NCBI GenBank assembly: GCA_029976805.1
Contig: JAPOLY010000001.1
Location: 1 to 64,000 of the forward strand
Length of the DNA: 64,000 nucleotides
Direction of reading: 5' to 3'
DNA from: a bacterium
Lineage (GTDB): Bacteria; Planctomycetota; UBA8108; UBA1146
Part shown: one piece after another, positions 26,718 through 36,582 of the stretch
How the letters are laid out: each line of letters begins with the position of its first letter
Numbering within the stretch: position 1 is the stretch's first letter
Notes under the pieces: generated by a model
Told to the model about the DNA's origin: nothing
Databases searched by the model: none
The model's input: the letters and a program-made list of their open reading frames with translations, nothing else
Made by a program: the position numbers and the translations under genes

Positions 26718-28475
26718 TCAGGGGCAGGCACCCTGCAGGCAACCCAGATTTCCTGGAGTGGGGTCTGGTAGACACTCGCCTCCAGCGGGTGCGGGCAATG
26801 GAGATCCACCGCCGAAGAGAGTATCCAGCACCTGAATGGCATCAGCGACATTCAACTGGTCATCGTCGTTGGCATCCGCAGCATTTTGGCATGTGGGTTC
26901 TGCTGCACCTGAAAAAAGGAAATCCAGAATGAAAATGGCATCCGCCAGGTCGACAAGAGCATCGCTGTTGGCGTCCGCTCGCTGAAAAGCGTTTACCGGG
27001 ACACCCTGAACATCAATCTGCCCATCGGTTCTGGCAGGTGAGTATCCGGCTCCGTTGTTTTGCACGATCACTGCTGAGACAGGCGGGAGTCCAGCGGTAG
27101 CAGGCAGGGACAGTGTGATATTGCTTCCCGAGGCGACGGTTGGCAGAACCGACCCCAGCAATCTGCAAAGTGTGCGATCTGTTCCAGACGGGATGTGATC
27201 CACGTCTTCTGAATCAAAAATCAGAAACACGTTGGTCAGGCCTGCGATGGCATCTGTTTCAACCAGGAAAAATTCAGCTCCAACTGCATCTGTGCCCTGG
27301 AGGTCTGCGCTCTCGAGGACGAAGAGGGCGGGGTCATAACTGATCGGAATCGAGAACCCTTCCGTGGGCAATTCGAGGGAAGCGGAGATCGGCATTTGAA
27401 GTGATTCTCCGGGGAATGCCTGCAGGCTTGGAAGAGAGACCAGATTGACAGGGATGGAGACTTCACTGGAGCAGGCCGCCGGTGCAGAGGGGAGTCCCAG
27501 GAGAATACCGCGAACCTCATATTCATTGAGTCCGGGTTCAGGACTGGTGTCGACAAATCCTGTCGCGTCACCCACTACCGTCGCAAGGCTGGAGCCGTTC
27601 CGGGAGATTTCAAGACTGGCGTAATCACCGCTGTTTTGCCATGAAAGCTGGACCGACTCTCCTGCCACTGCACAGTTCAGAGAGTTGACCGGTTGAGGTG
27701 GAGCAATCCCACCGGAGAGAGAAAAAGTCTCCTCAGCGATGACCTGAAGTCCGGAAGAGGATGTCAGGGTTGTTTGCACCTGCAAGTCTCCACCGAAGGG
27801 GGAGTGAGTCAGGATGGCAGGGGTGTTCCAGACCAATGGAACATTGAAGCCCAATGCACCGCTGAGCGGAAGACTGCCCGCATCCGAAACGTCCATGACA
27901 GCACCGGAATCTCCGGGCAAGTCGGTGTAAGTGATGTTGAACGCGGTTGCTCCCGTGGGATCGGGGATCCCCAGAAAAGCCAGACCTGGAAGCACGTTGC
28001 CGGTGACCTCTGTGACGACAGCATTTGCGTTCAGAGAGTTGGGGCCTACCGAGATGACCTGCACCTCAGCAATGATCAGTCCTTCGACAGTGAGAATCGG
28101 GCTGGGCACAAAAAGGTCTACGACCAGTCCACCGATGGTTTGCCCAGGGGAATAACCGGCGAAAGAAAACGATCCCCGGTCAAAATTGACGACGAGGCTT
28201 GCTGGACCTTCTTCACCCTCTGCAAAAAAGGCGGATTGGGAAAATCCGCTGGGGAGTCCTGCTTCCAAATTGTCGAATGAAGTTGAAAGAGTGGGTGCGA
28301 ATTGTGCACTTACCCATACCGGCGAAAACCAGAAGGAAAGTGTCAGGATCAGAATCCAAAAAACGACATTTCTCCGATTGCGAAAGAAGTCGGTCAAAGA
28401 ACGAGCAGGTTCGGCGACATCTTTGGAGCACACGGAATCGTTACGGTGCTGAAACTCTGGAAAAATAGTGTTCAC
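26718..28475 (-). CDS. Secreted cohesin-like and dockerin protein
   Basis: A 585-residue exported protein. GTG 28475 has GAGGAGG four bases upstream. About 38 polar residues precede the signal helix (VVFWILILTLSFWFSPVWVSA), an unusually long n-region. A beta-rich domain of about 200 residues and a fibronectin-like segment (VNSLNCAVAGESVQLSWQN) follow. Residues about 345-490 look like a cohesin fold: PGESLQMPISASLE, FSIPISYDPALFVLESADL. The dockerin (FQRADANSDALVDLADAI; ADANDDDQLNVADAIQVL) and the cysteine tail end it. Having both cohesin-like and dockerin-like parts suggests protein-protein assembly on the cell surface. It converges with the beta-helix gene, with only 28 bases between. Confidence 0.78.
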   Translation of the reverse strand: MNTIFPEFQHRNDSVCSKDVAEPARSLTDFFRNRRNVVFWILILTLSFWFSPVWVSAQFAPTLSTSFDNLEAGLPSGFSQSAFFAEGEEGPASLVVNFDRGSFSFAGYSPGQTIGGLVVDLFVPSPILTVEGLIIAEVQVISVGPNSLNANAVVTEVTGNVLPGLAFLGIPDPTGATAFNITYTDLPGDSGAVMDVSDAGSLPLSGALGFNVPLVWNTPAILTHSPFGGDLQVQTTLTSSSGLQVIAEETFSLSGGIAPPQPVNSLNCAVAGESVQLSWQNSGDYASLEISRNGSSLATVVGDATGFVDTSPEPGLNEYEVRGILLGLPSAPAACSSEVSIPVNLVSLPSLQAFPGESLQMPISASLELPTEGFSIPISYDPALFVLESADLQGTDAVGAEFFLVETDAIAGLTNVFLIFDSEDVDHIPSGTDRTLCRLLGSVLPTVASGSNITLSLPATAGLPPVSAVIVQNNGAGYSPARTDGQIDVQGVPVNAFQRADANSDALVDLADAIFILDFLFSGAAEPTCQNAADANDDDQLNVADAIQVLDTLFGGGSPLPAPAGGECLPDPTPGNLGCLQGACP

Positions 28476-28532
28476 AGAACCTCCTCATATCCCATCAAGG
28501 ATAACCACCGAATACGCTGGATACGAGCCGGA

Positions 28533-30011
28533 TCAGGCGATCGCTTCCCAGATAGGCTGAGCCCCCTCCACACCGACAAGCTTTTCGTCGAGTCCTGCGT
28601 GGAAGTAACTGAGCCTGTTGGGATCGAGCCCCATCAATTGCAAAACTGTGGCATGCAGGTTTTTGACATGAAGAGGCCGGTCGACTGCTTCTGCGCCCAA
28701 TTCATCGGTCTGTCCGATACTGACTCCACCCTTGGTTCCTCCTCCGGCCATCCACATGGTGAATCCGTAGGAGTTGTGATCTCTTCCAGTGGTATGCGCG
28801 TACTCTGCGGTCGGTTGGCGTCCAAATTCTCCACCCCAGATCACCAGAGTTTCATCGAGCATGCCCCGACGCTTGAGATCTTTGAGCAGGCCAGCGATGG
28901 GCTGATCGGTGGCCCCGGCATGCTTGTCGTGGTTGTACTTGAGATCACCGTGGGCATCCCAGTTGTTGTCGTCATGGTTTCCACCCGAGTAGATCTGAAT
29001 GAATCTCACTCCTCTTTCGACCAGCCTGCGAGCCATCAGGCACTTGCGACCGAAGTCAGCGGTTTTTTCACGGTCGAGCCCATAGAGTTCGCGGGTCTCT
29101 TCATCTTCTTTGGAGAGGTCGACTGCTTCAGGTGCACTGCTTTGCATTTGGAATGCCAACTCGTAACTGGCGATGCGTGCGGCGAGATCCGGATTGCCGA
29201 CTCTGGCTGCGGCGTGCAGTTCATTTTCTGCCCGGAGATGATCCAGAACAGATCGTTGGACTCCGCCACCCAACATGTTTCCCGGTTCCAGATCGAGGAT
29301 CGGTGGGCCTTCTGATCGAAGCACTGTGCCCTGGTACTGTGCTGGCATGTATCCGCTCGACCAATTTTTCGCACCTGAGATGGGTCCCCCGGTTTTGTCG
29401 AGCATGACCACGAAACCCGGCAGGTTTTCATTCAGCGAGCCGAGACCGTAGTTGACCCAGGATCCCAGGCACGGAGCTCCACTGAGTACCTTCCCTGAAT
29501 TCATCATCAGCATTGCGGAACCATGAAGTGGCGAATCAGCAGTCATCGAATGAACGAAGGTCAGGTCGTCTGCCATCGATCCAACATTGGGAAAGAGGTC
29601 ACTGACGTATTTCCCGCATTCTCCGTAAGGTTTGAAATCCCATTTGGGCCCAACAATTCTTCCAGTGTTCTTGTGACCACCACGGCCAAAGGTTTTGACC
29701 TCCACAGTCTTGTTGTCGAGCGGGTAGAGTGCGGGTTTGTAATCAAAGGTGTCCATGTGACTGGGACCACCATACATAAACAGAAAGATGACGGACTTCG
29801 CTTTTGCGGGAATCATCGCCGACTTGGGAGCGAGCGGGCTCGAATAGGAAGTGATTCCGTCAGCAGCCAGACTCTGGTTTGCGAGGAAACCCTGTCCCAG
29901 CATTCCTCCGAGCGCCAGCGAAGTGAACCCCGCTCCTGCTTCCCAGAGAAACTCTCTACGGGTCCTTCCACAAAAGTGACCCGGTCTGTCATTGTTATTT
30001 TTTGCGGACAT
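28533..30011 (-). CDS. DUF1501 protein (Tat-exported, sulfatase-like fold)
   Basis: A 492-residue member of the DUF1501 family, which is highly expanded in Planctomycetota and distantly related to alkaline-phosphatase-type sulfatases. The N-terminal TRREFLW with a following hydrophobic stretch (GAGFTSLALGGMLGQGFLA) is a twin-arginine signal. FLFMYGGPSHMDTFDYKP is the family's first metal-site-like segment. VIWGGEFGRQPTAE and GRDHNSYGFTMWMAGGG are its C-terminal conserved parts. It lies 19 bases after the DUF1549/DUF1553 gene and is its standard partner. Biochemical role is unknown; polysaccharide degradation is often suggested from context. ATG 30011 has AAAGGGA upstream. Confidence 0.88.
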   Translation of the reverse strand: MSAKNNNDRPGHFCGRTRREFLWEAGAGFTSLALGGMLGQGFLANQSLAADGITSYSSPLAPKSAMIPAKAKSVIFLFMYGGPSHMDTFDYKPALYPLDNKTVEVKTFGRGGHKNTGRIVGPKWDFKPYGECGKYVSDLFPNVGSMADDLTFVHSMTADSPLHGSAMLMMNSGKVLSGAPCLGSWVNYGLGSLNENLPGFVVMLDKTGGPISGAKNWSSGYMPAQYQGTVLRSEGPPILDLEPGNMLGGGVQRSVLDHLRAENELHAAARVGNPDLAARIASYELAFQMQSSAPEAVDLSKEDEETRELYGLDREKTADFGRKCLMARRLVERGVRFIQIYSGGNHDDNNWDAHGDLKYNHDKHAGATDQPIAGLLKDLKRRGMLDETLVIWGGEFGRQPTAEYAHTTGRDHNSYGFTMWMAGGGTKGGVSIGQTDELGAEAVDRPLHVKNLHATVLQLMGLDPNRLSYFHAGLDEKLVGVEGAQPIWEAIA

Positions 30012-30030
30012 GCTGGTGTCCCTTTCGCAG

Positions 30031-32886
30031 TCAGTCGAGATGGACGAATTCGTTGAGATTCAAGGTTGCGAGGCAGAAGACTGCCAACGCTTCCGTCTCT
30101 TCAAGTTGGTGGTCTGATTGCAGTTTATTCAGAAAATCAAAATGTCGATCGACCATCGATTCTGAAACCTGCTTCTGGGTGACCAGTTCCAGTGCACGTC
30201 GCACTTTTGATCGAGGATCTTTCGATTCACGATTCAATCTATCGGCAAACATCTTTGCCTGTCTGTCACTGAACTCACTGTTAAGAAGAGTCAACGCTTG
30301 TGTTGGCTGAACGGTATTGAAGCGAACGGGGCACGAGGTGTCTGTGTCAGCCAGATCAAATGAGATCAGCAGTGGATGAGGCAATGAGCGTTTGACAAAG
30401 ACGTAGACGCTTCGACGCATGGAGTTGGGATCTTCCAGTCCTGCCCCAGGCACAGCATCACCCACCGGCCATGCGGATCCTGGTCTCGAAGATGTGGACA
30501 AAACTTCTGAGGGAAGTTTTGGGAAGACACTGGTTCCGCCGATAGCCAGATTCAAGTTGCCACTCACGGCAAGAACCGAGTCTCTAATTTCTTCAGCAGA
30601 CAAACGACGCCCCGGGAATCGCCAGTAGAGCTTGTTTGTCGGATCCAGTTCGGAAGCCAGGTGGTCGTGTTCCCCCGAGATGCGAAAGGCGGTACTGGTA
30701 ACCAGTTGGCGGATCATGTGCTTCATGCTCCACCCGTTCTGGATCAGTTCACGGGCCATGGCATTCAACAGTTCCGGGTGACTGGGGGGCAAACCGAAGA
30801 CTCCAAAATCATTGGGAGTCCCCACGATGGGGGTTCCAAAAACATGTTGCCAAAGACGATTGGCCAGCACTCTTGCCGTTCGAGGGTTATCGGGGCTCGT
30901 GATCCAACGGGCGAGGGCCAATCTGCGCCCACTCGATTCCCCATCGCTCGGGGGGCTGATCGTGGCTTTTTCACCTCCCAGGAACTCGGGGAATCCTGGT
31001 AGCAACTCTTCTGATTCGTCTGGACTGCTCGCGTTTCCTCTAATTCGCACAAAACTCTTTTTGACTCTGGACAGATCAATTTCCTGTGCGGAGAGTACCC
31101 ACTCCGTATCGGTCGACGGTTTATCCATGGCGAGTATCCGGGACTCGGCAGCTCTCAAACGCTCTGCTTCAGGAACTCCCAATCGCTCTTCCACGACCTT
31201 CGAGTATTGCGGCAGGAATCCGCCCTCCTGGAAAAGGTGAAGGATTTCTGTGGGGGAAAGAACCCGATTCCAGAACCCCAATTCATCCAGAGAACCTCTG
31301 AACCGACTTCCTCCTTTGGGTGATCGTCCAATGGAGAGGTGACTGGAAGCTGTGAGCGGTTGGGTGCTTCCCTTGGAGAATCGTTCGTCGTAGGGAAGGT
31401 GTTCGATACCATCGATCCATAGTCGAATATGACCCGTGGATTGCTGACGTGTGAAACAGATGTGATGCCAGCGATCGTCAGTAATTCCTTTTGGGCCGGC
31501 AACAAAGGTTTCCGGGTTTCCGGTTCCTGCTGCGATCCGCGATCCAATAAGGGAGATTCCAAAATCGTTGTGAACGCCATTGATTTCGCCATCCACCAAT
31601 CCGGTTCCCATGAACCAGCGGGGATCTTTTTCAGCGCCAGATCCCCGGGCTGAGGATTTAAACCAGAAAGAGATGGTGAAGTCATTGGCTACCGGACTCT
31701 CAATGGAAAGATGACCCTTTCCTTTGAGGTGAAGAGCCTGACTGCCTTCGCGACCTTCGGCGAATTCAATCGTGTCGTGAATTTCCGCTCCCGGCACGTC
31801 GCCAGTGTTGAAATCCAAATGAAGGACACGACCTTCCTTCAATGAGTCTGCTGCTCCTGCAAATGCTTCCGTACCCCAACGGGCTTTGACCTCATCGATC
31901 AAATGGCGTGCTTCCAGAAGGCTCTCTGTACGGCTTCTCTTCCATGATTCGAGTTCTGCCTCGAAGTCCCGAAGTCCTAAGTCGGAAGGAAGTTCACGTG
32001 TGAAGTTTTCAGTGTTGAGGGCATTGCCAATATTCTGGTCGTAAGGTTTGAGTCGCTCAAAAAAGGAGAGCATTCGGTAGTAGTCTCGAGTCGGAATGGG
32101 GTCGCCTTTGTGATCATGGCAGCGGGCACAGCCCATGCTGATCCCCAGCATCGATCGACAGGTGGTGTCGAGCATGCTGTCAAAGTCGGTGTAGACAGCC
32201 TGCAGAGTATCGGCCGATTCATCGTTGCGAATCCCGAGGTGAAGGAAGCCGGTGGCGACATGGGTCGAAACCCGCTCGTCCTCGAGCTCATCTCCCGCCA
32301 ACTGTTCTGTCAGAAATCGATCGTAGGGCATGTCCGAATTGAAAGCGTCAATCACCCAATTCCGATACTTCCAGGCGTGGGGCTTGGTTCGATCTCTCTC
32401 GTACCCATCGGTTTCCGCCCAACGTACGAGATCGAGCCAATGTCGAGCCCAGTGCACTCCGAACTGCTCTGACGACAGGAGTTTGTCGACCTGTTTTTCA
32501 TACCGAAGCGGATCGTCACTCTTGAGGAATGTCTCGACCTCTTCTGGAGAAGGTGGCAAACCAGTGAGGACGTAATGCAGTCTGCGCAACAAAATATCCG
32601 CGCTCGCCGGGGGCGCAGGAGTGAGTCCTGCTTCCTCCAGAGGAGCAAGCCAATAATGGTCGAGCGGATGGGTTACAATCCCTGATAAGGATTTCAGTAG
32701 CGGGAGATCATCTTCTACCAGGGGCTGATCACACCAGGGTTGATCCATCAGATCAGCCGGCTTCACCTCAGCAGGTTTCAAATCCTCCTCATGGGTACTC
32801 AGGGCAATCGTTGGGAAAACCCCTGCAAGCAAGGCCCCCGTGATCAGCAAAAGTATTGTGACCTTCAGGTATTGGAAGAATCTCAT
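30031..32886 (-). CDS. DUF1549 - LamG - DUF1553 exported protein
   Basis: A 951-residue exported protein of the planctomycetal PSD1 type. Signal peptide (VTILLLITGALLAGVFPTIAL), DUF1549 (about 70-290, WARHWLDLVRWAETDG), a CARCHDHKGDPIPTRDYY motif that resembles a c-type haem site, a LamG/concanavalin-like domain inserted at about 350-560 (LHLDFNTGDVPG, WHHICFTRQ, LDELGFWNRVLS), then DUF1553 (RTARVLANRLWQHVFGTPIV, to the C-terminus). The haem-binding PSCyt1 domain often found at the N-terminus is absent. Of two starts, ATG 32886 has GAGG eight bases upstream; 32910 is the alternative. Forms an operon with the DUF1501 gene. Function unknown; the LamG part suggests glycan binding. Confidence 0.85.
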   Translation of the reverse strand: MRFFQYLKVTILLLITGALLAGVFPTIALSTHEEDLKPAEVKPADLMDQPWCDQPLVEDDLPLLKSLSGIVTHPLDHYWLAPLEEAGLTPAPPASADILLRRLHYVLTGLPPSPEEVETFLKSDDPLRYEKQVDKLLSSEQFGVHWARHWLDLVRWAETDGYERDRTKPHAWKYRNWVIDAFNSDMPYDRFLTEQLAGDELEDERVSTHVATGFLHLGIRNDESADTLQAVYTDFDSMLDTTCRSMLGISMGCARCHDHKGDPIPTRDYYRMLSFFERLKPYDQNIGNALNTENFTRELPSDLGLRDFEAELESWKRSRTESLLEARHLIDEVKARWGTEAFAGAADSLKEGRVLHLDFNTGDVPGAEIHDTIEFAEGREGSQALHLKGKGHLSIESPVANDFTISFWFKSSARGSGAEKDPRWFMGTGLVDGEINGVHNDFGISLIGSRIAAGTGNPETFVAGPKGITDDRWHHICFTRQQSTGHIRLWIDGIEHLPYDERFSKGSTQPLTASSHLSIGRSPKGGSRFRGSLDELGFWNRVLSPTEILHLFQEGGFLPQYSKVVEERLGVPEAERLRAAESRILAMDKPSTDTEWVLSAQEIDLSRVKKSFVRIRGNASSPDESEELLPGFPEFLGGEKATISPPSDGESSGRRLALARWITSPDNPRTARVLANRLWQHVFGTPIVGTPNDFGVFGLPPSHPELLNAMARELIQNGWSMKHMIRQLVTSTAFRISGEHDHLASELDPTNKLYWRFPGRRLSAEEIRDSVLAVSGNLNLAIGGTSVFPKLPSEVLSTSSRPGSAWPVGDAVPGAGLEDPNSMRRSVYVFVKRSLPHPLLISFDLADTDTSCPVRFNTVQPTQALTLLNSEFSDRQAKMFADRLNRESKDPRSKVRRALELVTQKQVSESMVDRHFDFLNKLQSDHQLEETEALAVFCLATLNLNEFVHLD

Positions 32887-33044
32887 ACTCATGACCTCAG
32901 CAATTGCCATAAACCCGACCCTGCTTCCAAGATTAACACCTGTTTGCTGCGCAGGTTTGCCTGCCAGTGCCCTGTTGAGATTTTACCCTCGTGTATCAGT
33001 GAGCCAAGACTGTAAACGGCAGGAAGATTTGGATGGGGAGCGGT

Positions 33045-33587
33045 TCAGACGATCACTTCAGCTTCATGGGGACGCAACGCTTCGATAATAAAACGGATGT
33101 GATCGTCAAGTTCTACCCCAAGAAGCTCTACCCCGGTGTGAACTTCACTTCGATCGACTCCCGCAGCAAAGTTTTTGTCCTTGAGTTTCTTTTTTACCGA
33201 CTTCGGAGTGAGGTCCTGTAGTTTGTTGGGGCGCAACCTTGCCACAGCGATGATCAGCCCGGTCAGTTCGTCGCTGGCGAGCAGAGCCTTGTCGAGAAGG
33301 GTTTCACAGGTATAGCCCCATTGGGTGTAATGGCAGTGAATGGCGTGGGCTTTTTCCGATTCGCCCCGTTCCTCGAGCAACTGGGTGATGATCTTGGGGT
33401 GTTCTTCAGGATGCTTCTCGTAATCGGCATCATGAAGTAATCCGGTGATCGCCCAATGATCAGCATCTTCGCCATACTTTTCTGCATACGCCTCCATGAC
33501 GATTTCCACAGAGCGGACGTGAGCCAGCAATGCGGAGGACTCCATCATTCCATGGAGGATTTCTCGGGCTTCTTCACGAGTCATCAT
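33045..33587 (-). CDS. HD-domain hydrolase
   Basis: A 180-residue HD-superfamily phosphohydrolase. The metal site is seen in HVRSVEIVM and ITGLLHDADYEKHPEEHP, giving the usual H...HD pattern. Such proteins hydrolyse nucleotides or cyclic nucleotides; the substrate cannot be read. ATG 33587 follows GAGGAGGTTGCC, and the stop of the Xaa-Pro aminopeptidase lies 10 bases upstream, so they share an operon. The longer frame to 33629 would overlap that gene. Confidence 0.82.
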   Translation of the reverse strand: MMTREEAREILHGMMESSALLAHVRSVEIVMEAYAEKYGEDADHWAITGLLHDADYEKHPEEHPKIITQLLEERGESEKAHAIHCHYTQWGYTCETLLDKALLASDELTGLIIAVARLRPNKLQDLTPKSVKKKLKDKNFAAGVDRSEVHTGVELLGVELDDHIRFIIEALRPHEAEVIV

Positions 33588-33597
33588 GGCAACCTCC

Positions 33598-34839
33598 TCA
33601 AAGGGCCCTGTTAGCCATCGCGGCTTCAATATCCTCGATGGTTTTAGGGATGTTCCCGGTCAGATTGACGGGGCCATCGGCAGTAACGAGGATGTCATCC
33701 TCGATTCGGATTCCCATTTTTTCCTCGGGGAGGTAGATGCCAGGTTCAATGGTGATGATGGCGCCCTCAGGGACGACAGTCTCGGGTTGGACATCATGAA
33801 CTTCGAGTCCAATCGGGTGTCCAATTCCATGGGGGTAATAATCACCGAAGCCTGCGTCCGTAATTATCTTCCGCGAGATGGAATCCAATTCCGAGTAGGC
33901 GATTCCAGGTTTCACTGCAGCGATAGTGGTCTCCATGGAGTCGAGAACGATGGAGTAAACTTCTTTCTGGCGATCACTGAACCGTCCATTGGCAGGGTAG
34001 GTTCTTGTGACGTCGGAGCCGTAGCCACAGGGGCCTTTTCCATAACGCGCTCCGCTGTCGATGACGACCAGATCTCCGTCCTCAACCCGGGCATTGTTGG
34101 ATCGGTAATGCAGTATCGTCGCATTGAATCCGCTGCCGACAATGGTGCCGTAAAAGGGACCGCGGGAGCCATTTGAGCGATAAGCGTGCTCTGCGGCCTC
34201 CTGAATATCAAACTCATTCACACCCGGTTCGAGGACATCGAGAATTGCTGCAAAACCCTTCGAGGTGATTTCAGCGGAGCGCTCGATCATCGCTCTTTCA
34301 GCAGCAGATTTGACCGCACGCTGAAGAGGAACCAATCGACTTCCGTCCTTGATGGAAAAACCGGGGAGGCGTTGTTGCAATTTCTGGAAGGCTTCGAGGT
34401 CAGGCCCCAACGGTTGTTCATGATTGGCGATGGGGTGCAGGCACATGCCCTGAAGTGAGACCTTGCAGGCATTGAGCAACATCTGCGGAAATGCAGAGGT
34501 CCGCATGAGAGCCTTGAATCCCATCTTCTTTCGTAACTCGGCATCGATGGGCCCCCTCCAGCCATCCCACCTTTCCAACTCGGGGAGGTGAGGTTCCAGA
34601 AACAACATTTCTCTGCGGGCAGGATTGGGGTCTTCAGGATTGAGAAGCAGGATCGCTCCGGGTTCATCAATGAGGCCGGTCAAGTACTGGAAATTGAGGT
34701 CGGGGTGAAAATCGTCATGCAAACCTCCCCCTTTTCCGGCAAAGACCACCGCAGTGGCTCCGTTCAGGCTTTGAGAGAGCTGCTCCCGTCTCGCGGCAAA
34801 CTCCTCCTGAGGGATTTCCAGTAATTCATGCTGATCCAT
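33598..34839 (-). CDS. Xaa-Pro aminopeptidase (M24B, PepP-like)
   Basis: A 413-residue dinuclear-metal aminopeptidase that removes an N-terminal residue before proline. The N-terminal creatinase-like domain (about 10-170) includes FQYLTGLIDEPGAILLL. The M24 catalytic domain shows all five ligands in order: VVIDSGARYGKGPCGYGSDV (two Asp), HGIGHPIGLEVHD (His), ITIEPGIYLP (Glu) and MGIRIEDDILVT (Glu). ATG 34839 has AAGGAAG upstream; the extension to 34926 overlaps the divergent gene's leader and has no site. Cytoplasmic peptide turnover, which fits a peptide transporter elsewhere in the window. Confidence 0.92.
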   Translation of the reverse strand: MDQHELLEIPQEEFAARREQLSQSLNGATAVVFAGKGGGLHDDFHPDLNFQYLTGLIDEPGAILLLNPEDPNPARREMLFLEPHLPELERWDGWRGPIDAELRKKMGFKALMRTSAFPQMLLNACKVSLQGMCLHPIANHEQPLGPDLEAFQKLQQRLPGFSIKDGSRLVPLQRAVKSAAERAMIERSAEITSKGFAAILDVLEPGVNEFDIQEAAEHAYRSNGSRGPFYGTIVGSGFNATILHYRSNNARVEDGDLVVIDSGARYGKGPCGYGSDVTRTYPANGRFSDRQKEVYSIVLDSMETTIAAVKPGIAYSELDSISRKIITDAGFGDYYPHGIGHPIGLEVHDVQPETVVPEGAIITIEPGIYLPEEKMGIRIEDDILVTADGPVNLTGNIPKTIEDIEAAMANRAL

Positions 34840-35013
34840 GTTGCTTCCTTTACTAACTGGGAGATCCCCACTTTGGACAATCGGGATCGTATACCGGGGG
34901 GCATTATCGATGATCTGGATGGGCATGGAAGAGGGGGGATGTTCTGGAATGATTCAGACCTGATCTTGATAAAATCTGGCGAGAACACGAAAATCAGGGT
35001 GTTGGAGGAACTG

Positions 35014-36261
35014 ATGAAATCACCCCAAATGTTGAGAAGCGTCGCCGGGCTTCTGGCCCTGATCGCAATGTGGCTCTGCTATTCCCTGCTGTCCATCCAT
35101 GCCGCCAAGTCACCGGATCTGGGTCTGCTCGCAGGGGTTTGTGGTGATTCGGGAGAGAGTTGCTCTTCTGTGGTCAATGGGCGTTGGGGTGTTTTCCCGC
35201 CAGGTGAGGAAGGGTCAGAGGGCCCCTATGAGGGGATTCCGGTCGCTGGATTGGGATTCGTTTACTTCTCACTGTTGGCAGGCTGGTACCTGTTGGTCAG
35301 CCCTGCTGCCGCACGGGTTCCGAAATTGGCAAACGCAATCTTTGGTTTCAATGTGTTGGGCCTTTTGGGTTCGATTGCCTACACCGTGATCATGCTGACG
35401 CAGATCGGCACGACCTGCGGGCTGTGTCTGATCAGTCATGGTTGCAATCTCGGTATCCTCGGAATCGGCCTGTTTTTGAGTAAGCAAAGCCAGAATGACG
35501 CACAAGTGACCGTCTCACTCTCCCGTCATCTGGTGACAGTCGGGATGGTCGTTCTCTGCTGCGCGACGATGGCGGTTCTGGTTTATTCCGAGGGCCAATT
35601 CCGATCGCGTTATGTCGCACTGGAAGAGCAATCGAAGGAACTGATGGATCTCGCCAGGGATGTGGAAAAGGTAGAAACCGCCTATCGCAATTCTCCGCGA
35701 ATGTTTGAACAGGAGGCCATTCGGAAGGATGACCCGCGACGCGAGACGACCGGTGGATTGCGATACCAGCTGGTGATCTTTTCAGATATTCAGTGCTCCA
35801 ACTGCGCCAGATTTGAAGAATATCTGAAATCGACGATTATGCCGATCTGGAATGGCCATCTTGAAGTGGTTTGGAAGCATCTTCCCAATACCCGTGAACA
35901 TGAATATGCCCAGATTTCTGCCCAAGCTCTCGAGGCTGCGAGGATTCAGGGCAAGTTTTGGGAGTTGGTGGATTATCTGTTCGAGAGAAGAAAAGTACTG
36001 GGAACGTTGGACTGGTCTGCGGTTTCTGCGGAGCTGGGATTGGAAACCCGGAAATTTTTGCAGGATATGGAATCACCTGAGGTCAAACGCAGGATCGCCG
36101 AAGATGCGGCTCTGGGGCGCAAGGCCGGAGTGAAGGGAACCCCGGGAGTATTCCTCAATCGCAGGCCTGTGAGTCGCTTAATGCGCAAAAGTCCCGGTTT
36201 CTGGGAGATTCAGGCTGATTCCCTCAGGGAGATTCGGGCCTCCCGTAATTTGGACTGGTAA
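35014..36261 (+). CDS. VKOR - DsbA-like thioredoxin fusion
   Basis: A 415-residue inner-membrane protein for disulfide formation. The first about 220 residues are a vitamin K epoxide reductase domain with four or five helices, a loop cysteine pair (CGDSGESC), and the quinone-side CxxC in GTTCGLCLISHGCN. After another helix (LVTVGMVVLCCATMAVLVY) comes a DsbA-like thioredoxin domain with the redox site SDIQCSNCARF and the cis-Pro loop GVKGTPGVFLN. It should oxidise secreted proteins and pass electrons to quinone, useful for the many cysteine-bearing exported proteins in this window. ATG 35014 follows GGAGGAACTG; the 62-codon extension to 34828 overlaps the divergent gene. Confidence 0.87.
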   Translation: MKSPQMLRSVAGLLALIAMWLCYSLLSIHAAKSPDLGLLAGVCGDSGESCSSVVNGRWGVFPPGEEGSEGPYEGIPVAGLGFVYFSLLAGWYLLVSPAAARVPKLANAIFGFNVLGLLGSIAYTVIMLTQIGTTCGLCLISHGCNLGILGIGLFLSKQSQNDAQVTVSLSRHLVTVGMVVLCCATMAVLVYSEGQFRSRYVALEEQSKELMDLARDVEKVETAYRNSPRMFEQEAIRKDDPRRETTGGLRYQLVIFSDIQCSNCARFEEYLKSTIMPIWNGHLEVVWKHLPNTREHEYAQISAQALEAARIQGKFWELVDYLFERRKVLGTLDWSAVSAELGLETRKFLQDMESPEVKRRIAEDAALGRKAGVKGTPGVFLNRRPVSRLMRKSPGFWEIQADSLREIRASRNLDW

Positions 36262-36582
36262 AGACTTTCCTGCCTGCTCCTGGGTGGGACGTTGTGTATC
36301 TCGTTTCAACGAGTAAATTAGTGATACAGGGCTTTTTGCGAGGTGGTGTGTCTTGCCCGGCCGGATTCCTGACCAAACCCTATTCCGGTTTGGTGTGGAA
36401 CATTTTCGGGCTTTCCATGGACCCAGGGTCGGGTCCTTCCTCACATAAAATTCTGTCGTTGACGCATTACATCCCGAAATTCTTTTCTTACCCGGCGTCA
36501 ACGGGACAAGTGATTTTAAAAATGTGTGGGTACCGGTGTGCAGTTGCACTGGGTGCTCTTTGATTCGCCTAAAAGGTGATTG
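36262..36582. promoter_or_regulatory. 321-base leader with inverted repeats
   Basis: No gene is seen here. It contains three inverted repeats: ACCAAACC/GGTTTGGT (36372-36394), GGACCC/GGGTCC (36419-36436) and GTTGACGC/GCGTCAAC with a 33-base loop (36458-36502). None ends in a T-run, so they are not plain terminators; they may fold in the leader of the next gene. Confidence 0.45.
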
